A program made the position numbers and the translations under genes. Under the pieces are notes generated by a model, which searched no databases, had not been told where the DNA came from, and saw only the letters and a list, made by a program, of their open reading frames with translations. 64,000 nt of DNA from Fasciola hepatica (Eukaryota > Platyhelminthes > Trematoda > Plagiorchiida > Fasciolidae), in NCBI GenBank assembly GCA_948099385.1, contig CANUEZ040000020.1, positions 4,000,501 through 4,064,500 of the forward strand, read 5' to 3'. Shown in pieces: positions 12,550 through 23,020 of this stretch. Numbering within the stretch: position 1 is the first letter of the stretch; each line of letters opens with the position of its first letter.

Positions 12550-12869
12550 GAAATCAACGTTTGTTCAAGCTGCTGACTGTCCCGGCTAAGCAAGTGCCTC
12601 AGTGGCTAAACTCATTCACGCCGAACGAAGATGTGACCGATCGTCCGGAATCATCACATCCCGATGTTCAAGGCAAAGCCTCTGTTTTCTTAACCAAAGA
12701 CGACGTAAAGGCTTTCGAAAATTTGATTCTTCAAATTAGCTTCGGTGGCCATGATGCTGCTGACAGACAGATGAATGAGCAATACACGAGCCTCTGTTTG
12801 GCAATACCTGATAGCTCAGAGTATGAAACATCTAACACAGAATTGACCGCAAACTCGCACGATGAGTAG
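12550..12869 (+). CDS. mTERF-like protein, exon 5 (terminal)
   Basis: The acceptor TTCCTCTGTGTTACAG ends at 12549 and the frame runs to TAG at 12867-12869. It starts N-Q-R-L-F-K-L-L and ends in an acidic tail (S-E-Y-E-T-S-N-T-E-L-T). All four introns of the gene are phase 1. The total of about 478 residues is longer than many mTERF proteins, mainly through this tail. No convincing AATAAA was seen in the following 400 bases. Confidence 0.55.
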
Positions 12870-13669
12870 CGAGTATGCTGAATAATTCTTGTAATTTACT
12901 CCCACCCATACATTTTCATTCTTATTTACACTCAAGTCTGACTGTTTTTTAGTTATAGTCATGATTGCCATAGATTTTTTGTATGAACTCGTGAAGTTTC
13001 TCTTTTCCCCTGGGATAACTTATGATTGATCTCATTGTGTGACGAATTCAGGCACTGTCGGAAGGAGGTATTGTATTTCAAATGCAGCTTCGATTTCTCT
13101 TTTATATTTAATCCGCCTACAGTGTTTTTCATCTAGTTACATCAACAGCATCATAAGTGTGTTTTCATAATTGGAAAAGATAATGCACAGTAACGCGATT
13201 TCACGGTTCGTTTCCGTACTCCTTTCACTGTATCTCAGCTAGTGCATACTGCTATTGGAACAAAATAAGCCTAATCATAAGAACAAAACCACGCCGACAT
13301 AAAGGTCTTTAGTGTACCACAGGGTGTGTCGTCATCCTCTGATCGCCATCGCTTTTCAATGCTTTTGCAAATGAAAACTCGTTGGTATAGCGTATGCTTT
13401 GACCCCTTTCGACCTTGCGCTGTGATTGGTGCTCCACTGTGGATGACACAAGTGTCTCAAGCGTGTTGTTGACTCAATCTGCCCCCCCCCCTCCACGTTT
13501 TTATACCGCGTGCGCTCTGCTGGCTGAACTACAAGGCTACATCAAGTGCAACAAATGGTTCATGCTGTCGACCCGCCCAACTTACACTGCATCACAGCGA
13601 GCTTGTAATTTGCATTACCTAGAGTAGACCGGTAAGCAATAAGACCACTGTGAAAGATGCTTGAAGACC

Positions 13670-13735
13670 TCGGTTTAGCCTAATGGCTCACTCAGGCAGA
13701 GCGTAGGTGATTCAAATCCTACCGAGACGGACGGT
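13670..13735 (+). repeat. tRNA-like SINE head or tRNA relic
   Basis: An A-box-like TAGCCTAATGGC and a B-box-like GATTCAAATCC are correctly spaced and bracketed by short complementary ends (CCTCGGT and ACCGAG). Arm pairing is too poor for a working tRNA. The unrelated-looking sequence after it could be the body of a SINE, but I found no second copy in the window. Confidence 0.45.
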
Positions 13736-14674
13736 TTTTTAGTATTTGGTGCAATCCAATGTTTGTTCGGCCGACAGTCAGGTTCATTCATTGACGCATT
13801 TCCATTACGGAAACTGTGTACCTTTATCCAGGTTAACCGATGGTGAGTTAGTCCCATCAAGAAAGAAGCAGAGCCCATAACCTCAGCGATCTGCTTTATT
13901 AGTTAGGACTGTCGCTGTCCTAGGCTATTCAACTTGAAATTTCAAGTCACATTGATTAAGCCCAGCGTCTATGTTGCTACTGAATTTTCTAGTCCCTATT
14001 TTGTGGTTATCAATGAACGTACTACCCACCGCTTGATCGCACTGATGTGTTTTACCCGCAGTTGGTGAATATTTCTCTTGCAAATGTCCATCTGTACTTT
14101 GTGGATAATGAATATTATTGTGCCAGTGTTGATCGGTTTCCCAAATATGCTTTATTTTTGAGGTGGTCGATTTCTCTTGATCTCATTTCTATACTAACGA
14201 TACTGTGGAATGAGCAGTGTTACTCCCTACGCCATATGTAATGCGCAACTTCGAGAGATGATTCTTCGTAATGCAATTTCCTATACTGTCACCGAGACCT
14301 TTCTTTAGCTAAGTTCATTCATTGGTATTTTTGGATGACTATAGTTATCCGTTCTTTTTCACTCCTTGATAGCCAAGTCGTATAATCGTTGTTGGTTGTT
14401 TTTGATCTCACGTTTGGTCTTTGAAACAGCTCCATCCTAGAATACTTAATTTTGACAACTGTTAGGAGCTAATACCTTTCCGTATAGCTCTGAAGGGCTT
14501 CAAACTCCTTTTTGACGGATGACCTGATGTTCTAACTTAGAGATGCGCAACCTCCTCCCTTGCTCCTTTCTCTCCTGCTACTTGTACGCTGTCTTTAAAA
14601 CGAGGCTTTTTAATTTCGCCTCATGTCACAACCTCCTGTCCACACTCAGTTGGTATCATCTTTTAGATCAAACT

Positions 14675-14676
<2 letters not shown>

Positions 14677-14744
<68 letters not shown>
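14677..14744. repeat. (AT)n microsatellite, ~68 bp
   Basis: An uninterrupted AT dinucleotide tract between the two convergent genes, just downstream of the receptor's likely 3' end. Confidence 0.98.
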
Positions 14745-14747
<3 letters not shown>

Positions 14748-14838
14748 AGCGAGCAAATATCCTTCCAATGGACCCGTTACCCCATACATATCTGATTCCG
14801 AAAGAAGACTGATACAATAGGTTGTTGATTTGTGGGAT

Positions 14839-14844
14839 TTTATT
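14839..14844 (-). terminator. likely poly(A) signal of the acetylcholine receptor gene
   Basis: AATAAA on the minus strand lies about 165 bases past the receptor stop codon at 15009. Spacing and strand fit. It is inferred from position only. Confidence 0.4.
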
Positions 14845-15008
14845 ACTCGGTGTATAGAAAAGAATAGGCTTCCAATCACGTTGACACTTACACCATTCTT
14901 GCGTGCATAGTAATGATTATCTGAACATGGAAGCACTTTGTTTTTGACTGCGGTAAAGTTTTATATAAAGAGAATGTCGGCAGCTGATCTTCATAGTAAT
15001 TACATTTT

Positions 15009-15782
15009 TCATCCGGGTTTACAGTTGAAATCTGTGGGTACTAGGGTAGGCCATAGAAATACTAGGGTGTAGCATAGCCCTGTGCTCAGTAGAAAAAGTG
15101 CGAACACAAAGCGATCGACCAGTTGAGCAACCAGTTTCCACTCATACTTGATCAAAGCATGCTGTTTTTGTGGCAAACTTGGCCCAATTATCTGTTCTAT
15201 TCGGTGCTGGCTCAGTCCTATAGATGGAGCACACTTGATAGCTGAACAATGGCGCATTGTGCTTTGTTTCTCTATCAAGTTATCTGCGGTATTCTGTTGG
15301 ACATGTTGGTTTTGAAACAGTTTCTTTCGACAGCGGTTTTTGTTCTCGACTACACAAACGTTGCTTGTTGTCTTTCCGAGGGAATGTTTTGCTTTGTTCA
15401 TTCCCCTTGAATTGTTTAAAACCTCTTCCGACATAATGGGCGCAGGAATAAGTTCACGGAATTGCTCTCGCCATTGAGCAGGTTTTTTATAACAGTGATT
15501 GGTAAGAAAAGTAGGGGAATGAAAACATCGATCGTGTGCATGCATCGGGCATCGTTTCGACTGATCTTTTCGAGGAGATAGTTTGGAACAGAACGGTACG
15601 CCAGTTTCAGTTCGCACTTCCGGTTTGTCGTTGCATTCTGTGTTCAAACGCCGGTGAATTTGGGAAAGCAATCTTGTTTGATTGATCAACATTACACGCA
15701 TGTTCTGAAGCGTTGCTGTGCGTGACTTGCATTTGTTCAGCTGAATTTCCACACTCACCTGTTTGCCCGTCAGAGATTCGGT
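15009..15782 (-). CDS. nicotinic acetylcholine receptor subunit, last exon (cytoplasmic loop, M4)
   Basis: The acceptor is excellent (CACTTTTTTCGTCCACAG just above 15782) and phase 0, matching the phase-0 donor of the M3 exon. The exon encodes about 257 residues and ends with TGA at 15009-15011. Most is the variable M3-M4 cytoplasmic loop, rich in Lys, Arg, Ser and Cys. The end is diagnostic: I-K-Y-E-W-K-L-V-A-Q-L-V-D-R is the amphipathic helix before M4, followed by a hydrophobic M4 segment (F-V-F-A-L-F-L-L-S-T-G-L-C-Y) and a short extracellular tail ending F-N-C-K-P-G. Numbered from the first exon found, this is residues ~389-645. In subunits of this family the loop carries trafficking and modulation sites. 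Confidence 0.88.
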   Translation of the reverse strand, partial: TESLTGKQVSVEIQLNKCKSRTATLQNMRVMLINQTRLLSQIHRRLNTECNDKPEVRTETGVPFCSKLSPRKDQSKRCPMHAHDRCFHSPTFLTNHCYKKPAQWREQFRELIPAPIMSEEVLNNSRGMNKAKHSLGKTTSNVCVVENKNRCRKKLFQNQHVQQNTADNLIEKQSTMRHCSAIKCAPSIGLSQHRIEQIIGPSLPQKQHALIKYEWKLVAQLVDRFVFALFLLSTGLCYTLVFLWPTLVPTDFNCKPG

Positions 15783-16233
15783 CTGTGGACGAAAAAAGTG
15801 AGTGAAGGAAACGGGTTTTACCGAATAAGTTTCTGAATTCTATTGGTCGATGACGCATGCCGAGAAGTGCTGTGTGATTCAGGCAAGATATGCATTTATG
15901 CTAGTTGATGTCGAAATTGGTTGTAGTCTTCGTGATTATCCGATTGAGATATAATTTAGAAAAGATAATGCATCTCAGTTTTTAAAGCTTCTAAACGTGA
16001 TGATAATCTTGTCGACGTATCCTCTGTGTGATCCAAGAAGACCAAAGTGATTCACTCCTGAAATTATTCATTTTCATGAGCTAGTCTTTCTCATATAAAA
16101 TTATAACCGATGCAAGTCGTTCGTCGAAATTGATTAGTTTATTCCGGAAGTAAAACAGCATTTTACAGTTCGGTTATGCTTCCCGTTGCAAAGAACTACT
16201 AGGTGGTAAATAAACAATATATTTAACAGTGTA

Positions 16234-16458
16234 CAGTCCGTCCAAAAAAGACAGGATCACCTCAATTCGATCGAAGTCCTAACATACGGTCAAATCCCAG
16301 TTTTTACATCTGATACTACTCTCCGTATCCAAAAATACACAATAGACACCGTTGTTTAGCGAGAGAGATAGAGTAGTATCAGCAGTATAAACTGGAATTC
16401 GACCGTATGTCAGGATTTCGATCGAACTGAGGTGATTTCGGATTATTCGGACAGACCG
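16234..16458. mobile_element. palindromic MITE-like element with ~95-bp inverted repeats
   Basis: The left arm (16234-~16333, starting CAGTCCGTCCAAAAAAG) and the reverse complement of the right arm (~16365-16458, starting CGGTCTGTCCGAATAAT) align over almost their whole length. They share ATCACCTCA, TTCGATCGAA, ACATACGGTC and CTGATACTACTCT. Only about 30 bases lie between. There is no coding capacity. This form suits a MITE of a cut-and-paste family; the CAGT...TCCAAAA end recalls Tc1/mariner termini, and TA precedes the left end, though not clearly the right. It sits in the last intron of the receptor gene. Confidence 0.75.
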
Positions 16459-17376
16459 CGCATCTCGCGTTCGTTAGTCAACAGGAGAGTCCCAAATGGG
16501 TGGGCTTTTGTACGAAATATTTACAGGTAAAAAAGAAGACTACTACAGACAGGAAGAAGTTTGTTGTTTCGGCAGTTTGTATCACATGCAAACAGTGCAT
16601 GTGGATAAATATTTGTTTAATGATGGAAAGTCCAGTTGCATTTTTCGGTGCGAAAAATGCAGAAGGATTTTCCATTATCTAAGACCGAGGCTCTTCGTGC
16701 GAACAGTGCATTCTGTGAATAGATTTTTTGCCTAAAAAATTGCAGTGGTTTTTATCTAACATCTGTATCCTCACAGAAGTCACATTTAGAGGGTTACGAG
16801 GACGAGGAACAGAACCAAGCCTCAAAGCACATCGAGTAATGGCTTTCATATGTTCGTGCCTGTTTTAAGGGGTATTTCCTTATCACTTTCGTTGGGACCA
16901 GACGGACTTTGCTAATAAGGTCAAGCTCTCCTTGAGTTCCACATATTTGCACGCTAGGTATGTTTATGACTGCAGAGTATTACCTGCAACATTCCGGTAA
17001 GCCAGTAAAATCAATAGGGATTAGACTAAACGCAGTCTGTTTGTTCCTTATTTTTTTATTCATTTTACTGTCATCTGTGTAATAACCACTTATGGTCGCT
17101 AAACCCGAGACACTCAAATACGAGGGGGAAAACTGGAAATAAACACGGTACTTTATCTTCGAGAGCAAGCTGACTGTATACAAGTGTAGGTCCTACAGGT
17201 GAACGTGTCAAACTGTGAAACAGATACCGGATACCAACGAGCATTCAGAAATAGAATACGGGTAGTAATGTGTATCAATTCACTATAGCACATATTTTAC
17301 CACACCGACAATCCGAGTCTAACTGAGGATTATCTGAGGTCTGTTGACACCGTGCGACTAGCACTAAAAAACTTAC

Positions 17377-17573
17377 TTGTTCCAGATTGGAAGCCGCCTC
17401 CATCGGATCGATACGTCGGTCCATTATCATCCGAACCACCTGCAGGTTGACCAGGCGACGAATCCACGGAGGAACAGGCAGTAATTTCTCCCCCCTTGAG
17501 TCCAGATTGATCACAATCACACAGATGACCACGGACAAGGCAGTCAGAGTCATCACGCTGGTCAGGTAGATAC
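17377..17573 (-). CDS. nicotinic acetylcholine receptor subunit, exon with M3
   Basis: The acceptor CAATTCACGACAG and the donor GAACAA|GTAAGT bound a 197-bp exon. Its first two bases complete the Gly codon left by the M1-M2 exon, giving P-L-I-G-I-Y-L-T-S across the junction. Residues ~326-346 form M3 (M-T-L-T-A-L-S-V-V-I-C-V-I-V-I-N-L), followed by D-S-R-G-E-K-L-L-P-V-P-P-W-I-R-R, the usual start of the cytoplasmic loop. The exon ends in phase 0. Confidence 0.9.
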
Positions 17574-19389
17574 CTGTCGTGAATTGTTTAAAACAAGATG
17601 ACCGTTGAAGATATCCGGTTGGGGAAAAGTTTCACAGCTTGGGGTGTCTGTACTTTTGCTGCGCTTTTATGCATGTAGACTACACACGAATTAGCTGGAG
17701 TGAAATGATCGTGTGGAAATTCACAATTCATTCGGTTCCATGAAGTATCGTCCTTTTGTAAGTCTGGATGCCGTTCCATTACAGATTTTATATACTATCC
17801 GTCATATAGAAGTGTCACATTTGTGATGATCTGTCTCGCGCACCACAAAGAAATTTCTATTGGCCTCTAATAAATTGACCCAATAAGCATCACTGTGTTG
17901 CTTATTACCCTAATAGTTTTGAATCTGAACAAATTGCGATATCATCATCAATTGGTAGATTTCATTTCTGCTGCACGCACAAGTAAGTAATAATGACTGA
18001 TTCAAAGAAGTTTTCATTATCAGAAGAGCGTAGCGTATGCTTGAATATGTTTTAAAGTTACATTGGTGTATGAAAATTGTGGCTCAGGTTCCGGCGATCA
18101 TGTCAGAAAATAAAAGAAGTTCTGGCATATGTTTTTTATCTAGATTCTCAGAAAACACCTCCCAGTGCCTGAATTTGATCATAGTTGCTGTTTTATTCGG
18201 GTCTCTCTGATAACCACCAGTTCAAGCTTTCCTATTCGACTCTAAAGATCAATAAGGCGAATTACGTGATGATTGCCGACCCAAGAAGTGCCGGAACAAG
18301 CCAACGGTTGGTGGGGGCAGCCCCATCTTACGATAAATCATTACAACTACTTTTCCGCATTATCCGCTGTTCCTTGAACATCGTATTGACGATGAGGAAA
18401 CTGTCTCAAGACTGTGAAAATATTTCATTTGTTTGTGATTTTGAGCTTGAAAACAGTAGTAGAGACAGCTGCTTGAATGGCTATGGATAAAGTTCCCTTA
18501 GAATATTACCCTTTGGAAACTCTCGTGAAAACATCTAGGATTTCCTTCAAACACCGTAATTTGCGTACAAAACTGCAATCGTTTCTTCCGTCGAATTGCC
18601 CGACAAGCCAATATTTATCTCATTGCGATTAAAACGGAAACGTAGTAAATACGAAGTTTTTCTCCTTTCTATTATTATTTTTTCGTTGCTTAGACGATGT
18701 CCACCTTGGACTTGAGAAACGGAAGTTCTTTTCCAGCAGTATTACAGTAAACCTTCTCGTGCCGTGTCCTACTCCGCAACTCATTTTAGCTATTTCGTGT
18801 TATCCGATTAGGAAAGGAAGTACAACATCATTTATATTCCGGAATAAAAAGACATTCACCACCCAGGATGGATTATTTTTGATAAGTCTGTTCTTCGAGA
18901 AATGTGTCGGTGCAGACAACAGCAAATGAAATCACGGTCATTTCGATAATCGGGCGTATTTTAATCCATTTAACGGTATAAGTTTTCACATAGCAGGATT
19001 CGTCATGCAGTATCGATACTCAAATCACCATTGGAAAGTATGAAAGCACTGTACAGCTCTTTCATGCTCGTTGGGAATCACGAACAGTGCACATCCCTGG
19101 AGCTCCCACGGGGTGAATGATTCTCAGTTGAACAACGGACCACCAGGCTATCCGGGCCGGCTCTCAAGGGTTAGTTGAACATAAAATAATGTCCGACACA
19201 AGTAAAGGACCCCCCTCACTTTCCCGTATATTTCCGCTTCTGTATTCTCTGACGAAACCATATCTGGTCAGAACGACTTTGGACACCTATTATGATGCGG
19301 GTTATCAAACTTTGCAACAAAATAATTTATCATGTGCTAATTAAATCGGAATATGCGAAATAAGGGGCGATAAAAGTATAGGGCCCCGT

Positions 19390-20210
19390 TCAGCTGCTTA
19401 AAAATCGTGTGCAACTCCCATTCTCTTTGATGACGTCTGCACTTTTTCTCGGAATACTTCTTACCAGACCTGTGATTATTCCTTGGTCAATATTCACTCA
19501 TTCTGGCCTAAAGGCAATTGTCACCATTCTTTGGCTAGTATACCATCGAATGTTTGTACACTTGGCGAGTAAGTATGCCCCATAGGTTCTCAATCGAGTC
19601 TAGATCTGGATTTTATAGAGTGATCAGAGAACAGAAACGTCGCCATAGGAGAAATTATTTTTACCCTTTTTTGATTTATTATGCAACAATTCAGGAAGGG
19701 GGTTGCGACCAATGAAAGGCTGTCAAATGGGAAATTGACCGGCAGTGGGAATCGAACTCGGGTCTTTATTGTCCAACGTCTACAGTGACAACCGTTTGGC
19801 CACCGCCGGTCATCTTGTAATCTGCTGGTCAGCAGCGGGAGCAAAAACTGTTCCAATGTGCGAATGTGCGCAACAAAATCCCATATACCTCCGAGTTTAG
19901 CTAATTCAATTTGACCATTGGCTGAGAAGGCTTCCCAAATTAACACTGAGCGCCTGTCGTGGTTTCTTTGAATGAAAATTCTTTTTTCTGAGTTCTTACC
20001 AGTATTAATTTCAAGCATTCGGTTCATCCAAATTACTTTTTTCGTCTCTGAAGTGGACATTTTCCCACTTGGTTGTACATGCCACGTGTTTTTCAGCCTA
20101 TAATAAACGTTCTTTATGCAACGGTATGAAAGCCAGATATATTTTATTTTTTGTACTTCATCCATGGTACAGCTCTGAGCAATTTTGTAACGTTCATTTC
20201 GAAACACTGA
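19390..20210 (-). pseudogene. Tc1/mariner transposase relic
   Basis: On the minus strand the peptide V-L-I-W-E-A-F-S-A-N-G-Q-I-E-L-A (near 19905-19952) matches the core around the second catalytic Asp region of Tc1-type transposases, and L-E-Q-F-L-L-P follows. Further on, N-P-D-L-D-S-I-E-N-L-W-G-I-L (near 19570-19610) matches the hallmark before the last catalytic acid, followed by a tail like that of the family. Several stops and frame changes and a tRNA-like insertion at 19737-19811 separate these parts. The N-terminal DNA-binding region is not recognisable. Such enzymes move DNA by cut and paste into TA sites; this one is dead. Confidence 0.8.
19737..19811 (-). repeat. tRNA-derived repeat, GACCGG family, copy 1
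   Basis: On the minus strand it begins GACCGGCGGTGGCCAAACGG and ends CCACTGCCGGTC. Its 7-bp ends pair (GACCGGC with GCCGGTC) and a B-box-like GAGTTCGATTCC is present, but the T arm does not pair well, so it is not a working tRNA. It interrupts the Tc1/mariner relic, so it inserted later. Other copies are at 35204, 46271 and 48300. Confidence 0.65.
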
Positions 20211-21553
20211 CTGTGGTCAAAGCAGTCAACGTTGACGTGAACCGCTTTCTGTTCTAGTTTGCGCATAGTACGTAGTTTCGTTCTGAAACTTGGTATTCTG
20301 TATTGTACCATGCCTTTGGTCGTTCTGACCAGAGAATAAACGGGCGTGAAAATAAAGGGATCCCATATTTTGTCGTGTACTATGTACACAACATGACGTA
20401 GCACTCTTCCTCCGTAGTAGCTTAAGTAAAACAAAGACAATCTATCATAAACGACCTTTGGAGTTTGGTCACTATTTGAGTACAAATAGTTGGAGATTGG
20501 ATTTGTTTACAACAATAATATGACTTACCATACCGTGTCAACGCTTTGTTTTGTTGGTTCTGAGGTTTTCCCAGGTAAAATCTATCCGTTTTCTTCCTCA
20601 TATGCATTGACCAACTTTGTGCCCCACTTAAATTTCCGGGGTGTGGGTAAGCTGACGATGCACTTTTCGGACGTAAGATTCCGAGCCCGGGAATATCCAG
20701 AAATTCTCTGTTATTTTGTCCTTTTACTTTGAACACTTCTGAGTGTGAAGATAGAACATGATTCTTCCCCACTAATGAGCCGCATCGTCACGAACAGATG
20801 CTCTCCTTCTGTGATTAATAAGTCTATTTTAGTCCCATCAGAGCCCGGACATGCGGGGGTTTCTTCGTCCGGTAATTGTTTTTTAGGTGGAATTGCCACT
20901 TTTTCTTGCCAAGACCAAGAATGCTTCCATAAGCTTTTTTGAACGTGTGACCACACGCATCCTTCAGCGGTGGCTATACCAGTTCTCAGCTACTTTTCAC
21001 AATCTATTCCTACAAGATCGTAAATTGATTATCAAATTCATGGGGTGTGTTTCAAATACAAATATGGTAGTAGGCGCTGCTGTCAGTGAACATTTTCGTA
21101 TACGTAGTAAATTTCTTTTTAGGATAGTCGGAGACATTTCATCCCGTATTTTCATATCCTCCACAAATGCAAAATACGAAAATCCCACTTCACCACACCT
21201 ATGCATATTGTTATTCCGCTTTGGCTTACCTACGCGGTGTGATGACATTCACAAGTGAACGGCTTTCTCATTTGTTTGTGTAAAATTATTCTATTTCAGC
21301 TCCTCAATAGTCATATATGAATATTTTTCATCATAAATTCGTGTATCTGCGATACGTATTTACTGGCCGAAACTTTTTCTGCTCGGTTGCATTGCGTGAC
21401 TGATGTTAGCACATAGAGTTTTTTACTCCACTATGCAAAGTCGATTGACGTTACGCACGTTACGTATCCTGTTTGCTTTATACTTTGGATTTACCACTGC
21501 CGATCAAATGAGTAGCGCACTTTTCTCACCACGTTCTGATTGATTGAACTTAC

Positions 21554-21780
21554 CAATCAGTGGGATTCCAGTCGACGTTGGGGGAACCTTTTCCGCGATC
21601 AGCACCATAAACATGGAGAAGGCAAGAAAAACGGACAGGCCCAGTGTGATTTTTTCTCCTGATTGAACCGGTGTGCAAAATACCGTGATTGTGAGCAATG
21701 TGAGCATCACACAGGGGATGACAATATTCCAAACATAAAAGAAACTGCGACGCTTCAAATGCAATCGTAGGACTAGGTCA
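21554..21780 (-). CDS. nicotinic acetylcholine receptor subunit, exon with M1 and M2
   Basis: Encodes D-L-V-L-R-L-H-L-K-R-R (the last strand before M1), M1 (residues ~262-282, with the family Pro-Cys pair I-V-I-P-C), and M2 (S-G-E-K-I-T-L-G-L-S-V-F-L-A-F-S-M-F). In M2 the 9' position is Leu, 2' is Thr, and the inner end reads Gly-Glu-Lys, which predicts a cation-selective pore; the anion-selective flatworm relatives carry Pro-Ala there. The donor is ATTG|GTAAGT, phase 1. The start given assumes the 63-bp intron 21781-21843; without it the frame meets a TAA. Confidence 0.88.
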
Positions 21781-21843
21781 CTTTGCACAGTTGACTTGAA
21801 AGACATCAGCTGGTTGACCTGTTCTTGTCTCTGACCAAGTTAC
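21781..21843 (-). other. proposed 63-bp intron containing an in-frame TAA
   Basis: Minus-strand boundaries are AAAAT|GTAACT and GTGCAAAG|TGAC. Removing the 63 bases eliminates TAA 21840-21842, keeps the frame, and leaves 35 residues from Glu-Trp of loop C to the final Arg before M1, the same spacing as in typical nicotinic subunits. Read through, this spacing would be 56 residues with a stop. The acceptor has a poor pyrimidine tract, so a nonsense mutation remains possible. Confidence 0.6.
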
Positions 21844-22224
21844 ATTTTCCACGCGTTCAGCTGTGCGGTAGATCGATTGGAGTAAAGCAACTGCACTCCA
21901 AGTAACATCCATTCACTGCTCTCCCAAAACGAGGAGATATCCAGCGCTTCGTGGGTATTATTTTCACAGGCGCATAGTGCAATAGTCTTCCTCGAACAGG
22001 GTGACTGTATGGGCGAACTTCCAAGGAATCGATATATCACCCAACTGGGCGTGTATATCCATGAACCCATTTGGATATCACAGACTTGTTCGTCGAACGG
22101 AAACATGACAATATCCACTTGGCACGAAGTTTTCATTTGCATAGGGACTTGCCATATCATTTTGCCCGAACTGTGAACCAGGACATGCAGTCCCTTGAGA
22201 AAACCGGAACTTGAGGTGTCAGCG
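21844..22224 (-). CDS. nicotinic acetylcholine receptor subunit, Cys-loop exon
   Basis: The acceptor CATTCCACTTTTCTAG precedes the first base, C, which completes Asn (AA|C) with the 110-bp exon. The diagnostic Cys-loop is C-Q-V-D-I-V-M-F-P-F-D-E-Q-V-C (residues 154-168, 13 between the cysteines), preceded by S-G-K-M-I-W-Q-V-P-M. Loop B is present (G-S-W-I-Y-T, Trp175). Loop C (S-E-W-M-L-L-G-V-Q-L-L-Y-S-N-R-S) lacks the adjacent cysteine pair, so this is a non-alpha-type subunit that would need an alpha partner to bind acetylcholine. A Cys-rich insertion (P-C-S-R-K-T-I-A-L-C-A-C) lies between loops B and C. Confidence 0.92.
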
Positions 22225-22593
22225 CTAGAAAAGTGGAATGAGCCGGTGGATTTCAAGGTTATTTGGGGACTCTGAGGCGAATAAAGTATCTCAAAAGTGA
22301 AATTCAGTCAAAGAACCGTTTAGATACTAACTATAAAACTTTATCCTAAGCATGTCGTTTTATTATTAATATATGACGTCCCAGTCATGATTTTATAGAA
22401 AACCAATTCGGCGAAACAATTGTTTTTCAGCAATTCATTCTCAAGCCGTTTACAAATTACATGGGAGACATTAAGCAAGAATCATGCGGATAGACATGGG
22501 ATAAACACCAATCGTGGGTAGGGGTTTGTCAACAGTCAATTTGTCCTTATCATTTGATTGGTTTATCTTACTTACGCCGTGTGGGTGCCAGGA

Positions 22594-23020
22594 CTACAGA
22601 TTTATTTGGCCTCGATCGATTCTACCCCATGGAAGTTGAAGTGCCTGGACCAAACGTTTTTGGGCGCAAAGGTCAGGGGTCAACTTCCTGATTCCGATTG
22701 CCTCGGCTATAGCTAGAGTGCGCAACTGCACATCCGTGTATTTGTCTGGGGGGACACGATACACAACTTTGAAAGCCGTGTTTGGATTCACCTGATGTCC
22801 GGCGTCAACTAGGTGTGCTAATATTGCGCTGTTTATTGATCCAGTCTGTCCTTGGCTCAACTAGCGTGGACTCTTTGATCCGAGTGGATAGCTGTCGTGC
22901 CGTTCGATCTAAATAAGATGTGTCACAAACACATCTGAAAGAGTACACAACCATTGATGGGGTCATCATGGGCAGTTTATCCTTGTTCTGAATGTGGATC
23001 AGAGGAACATCTCGAAACAA
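22594..23020 (-). pseudogene. GIY-YIG endonuclease domain of the Penelope-like element
   Basis: In frame with the polymerase after the TGA, the peptide reads P-S-M-V-V-Y-S-F-R-C-V-C-D-T-S-Y-L-D-R-T, the GIY-YIG start with Tyr and the spaced partner (usually Y-x-G-x-T), then R-Q-L-S-T-R-I-K-E, holding the conserved Arg. In a shifted frame it continues I-L-A-H-L-V-D-A-G-H-Q-V and ends with L-C-A-Q-K-R-L-V-Q-A-L. The domain nicks target DNA. The frame change and the Gly-to-Asp substitution at the second motif suggest inactivity. Confidence 0.8.

Larger units (their letters stand above)
12870..15008. other. intergenic region between convergent genes
   Basis: This stretch separates the 3' ends of the mTERF-like gene (+) and the acetylcholine receptor gene (-). 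It holds a tRNA-like repeat head, a poly-C run at 13482-13491, an (AT)n tract and the putative receptor poly(A) signal. Short frames in it look like chance. Confidence 0.5.
17574..21553. other. receptor intron between the M1-M2 and M3 exons
   Basis: About 4 kb of intron. The recognised content is the Tc1/mariner relic (19390-20210) and the tRNA-like repeat inside it. The neighbouring minus-strand frames at 20422-20956 contain peptide-like stretches that I could not assign. The rest shows nothing. Confidence 0.6.

Noticed and set aside
13670..13735. Functional tRNA gene
   Set aside because: A- and B-box-like sequences are present but D and T arms do not pair properly.
20422..20956. Two minus-strand frames with peptide-like sequence inside a receptor intron
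   Set aside because: No family is recognised, they are in different frames with a stop between, and they lie near a transposase relic; more likely repeat-derived or chance.
21838..21870. A shorter 25- or 34-bp intron in the receptor
   Set aside because: Both shift the frame and run into TGA a few codons later; only the 63-bp version keeps the frame and family spacing.
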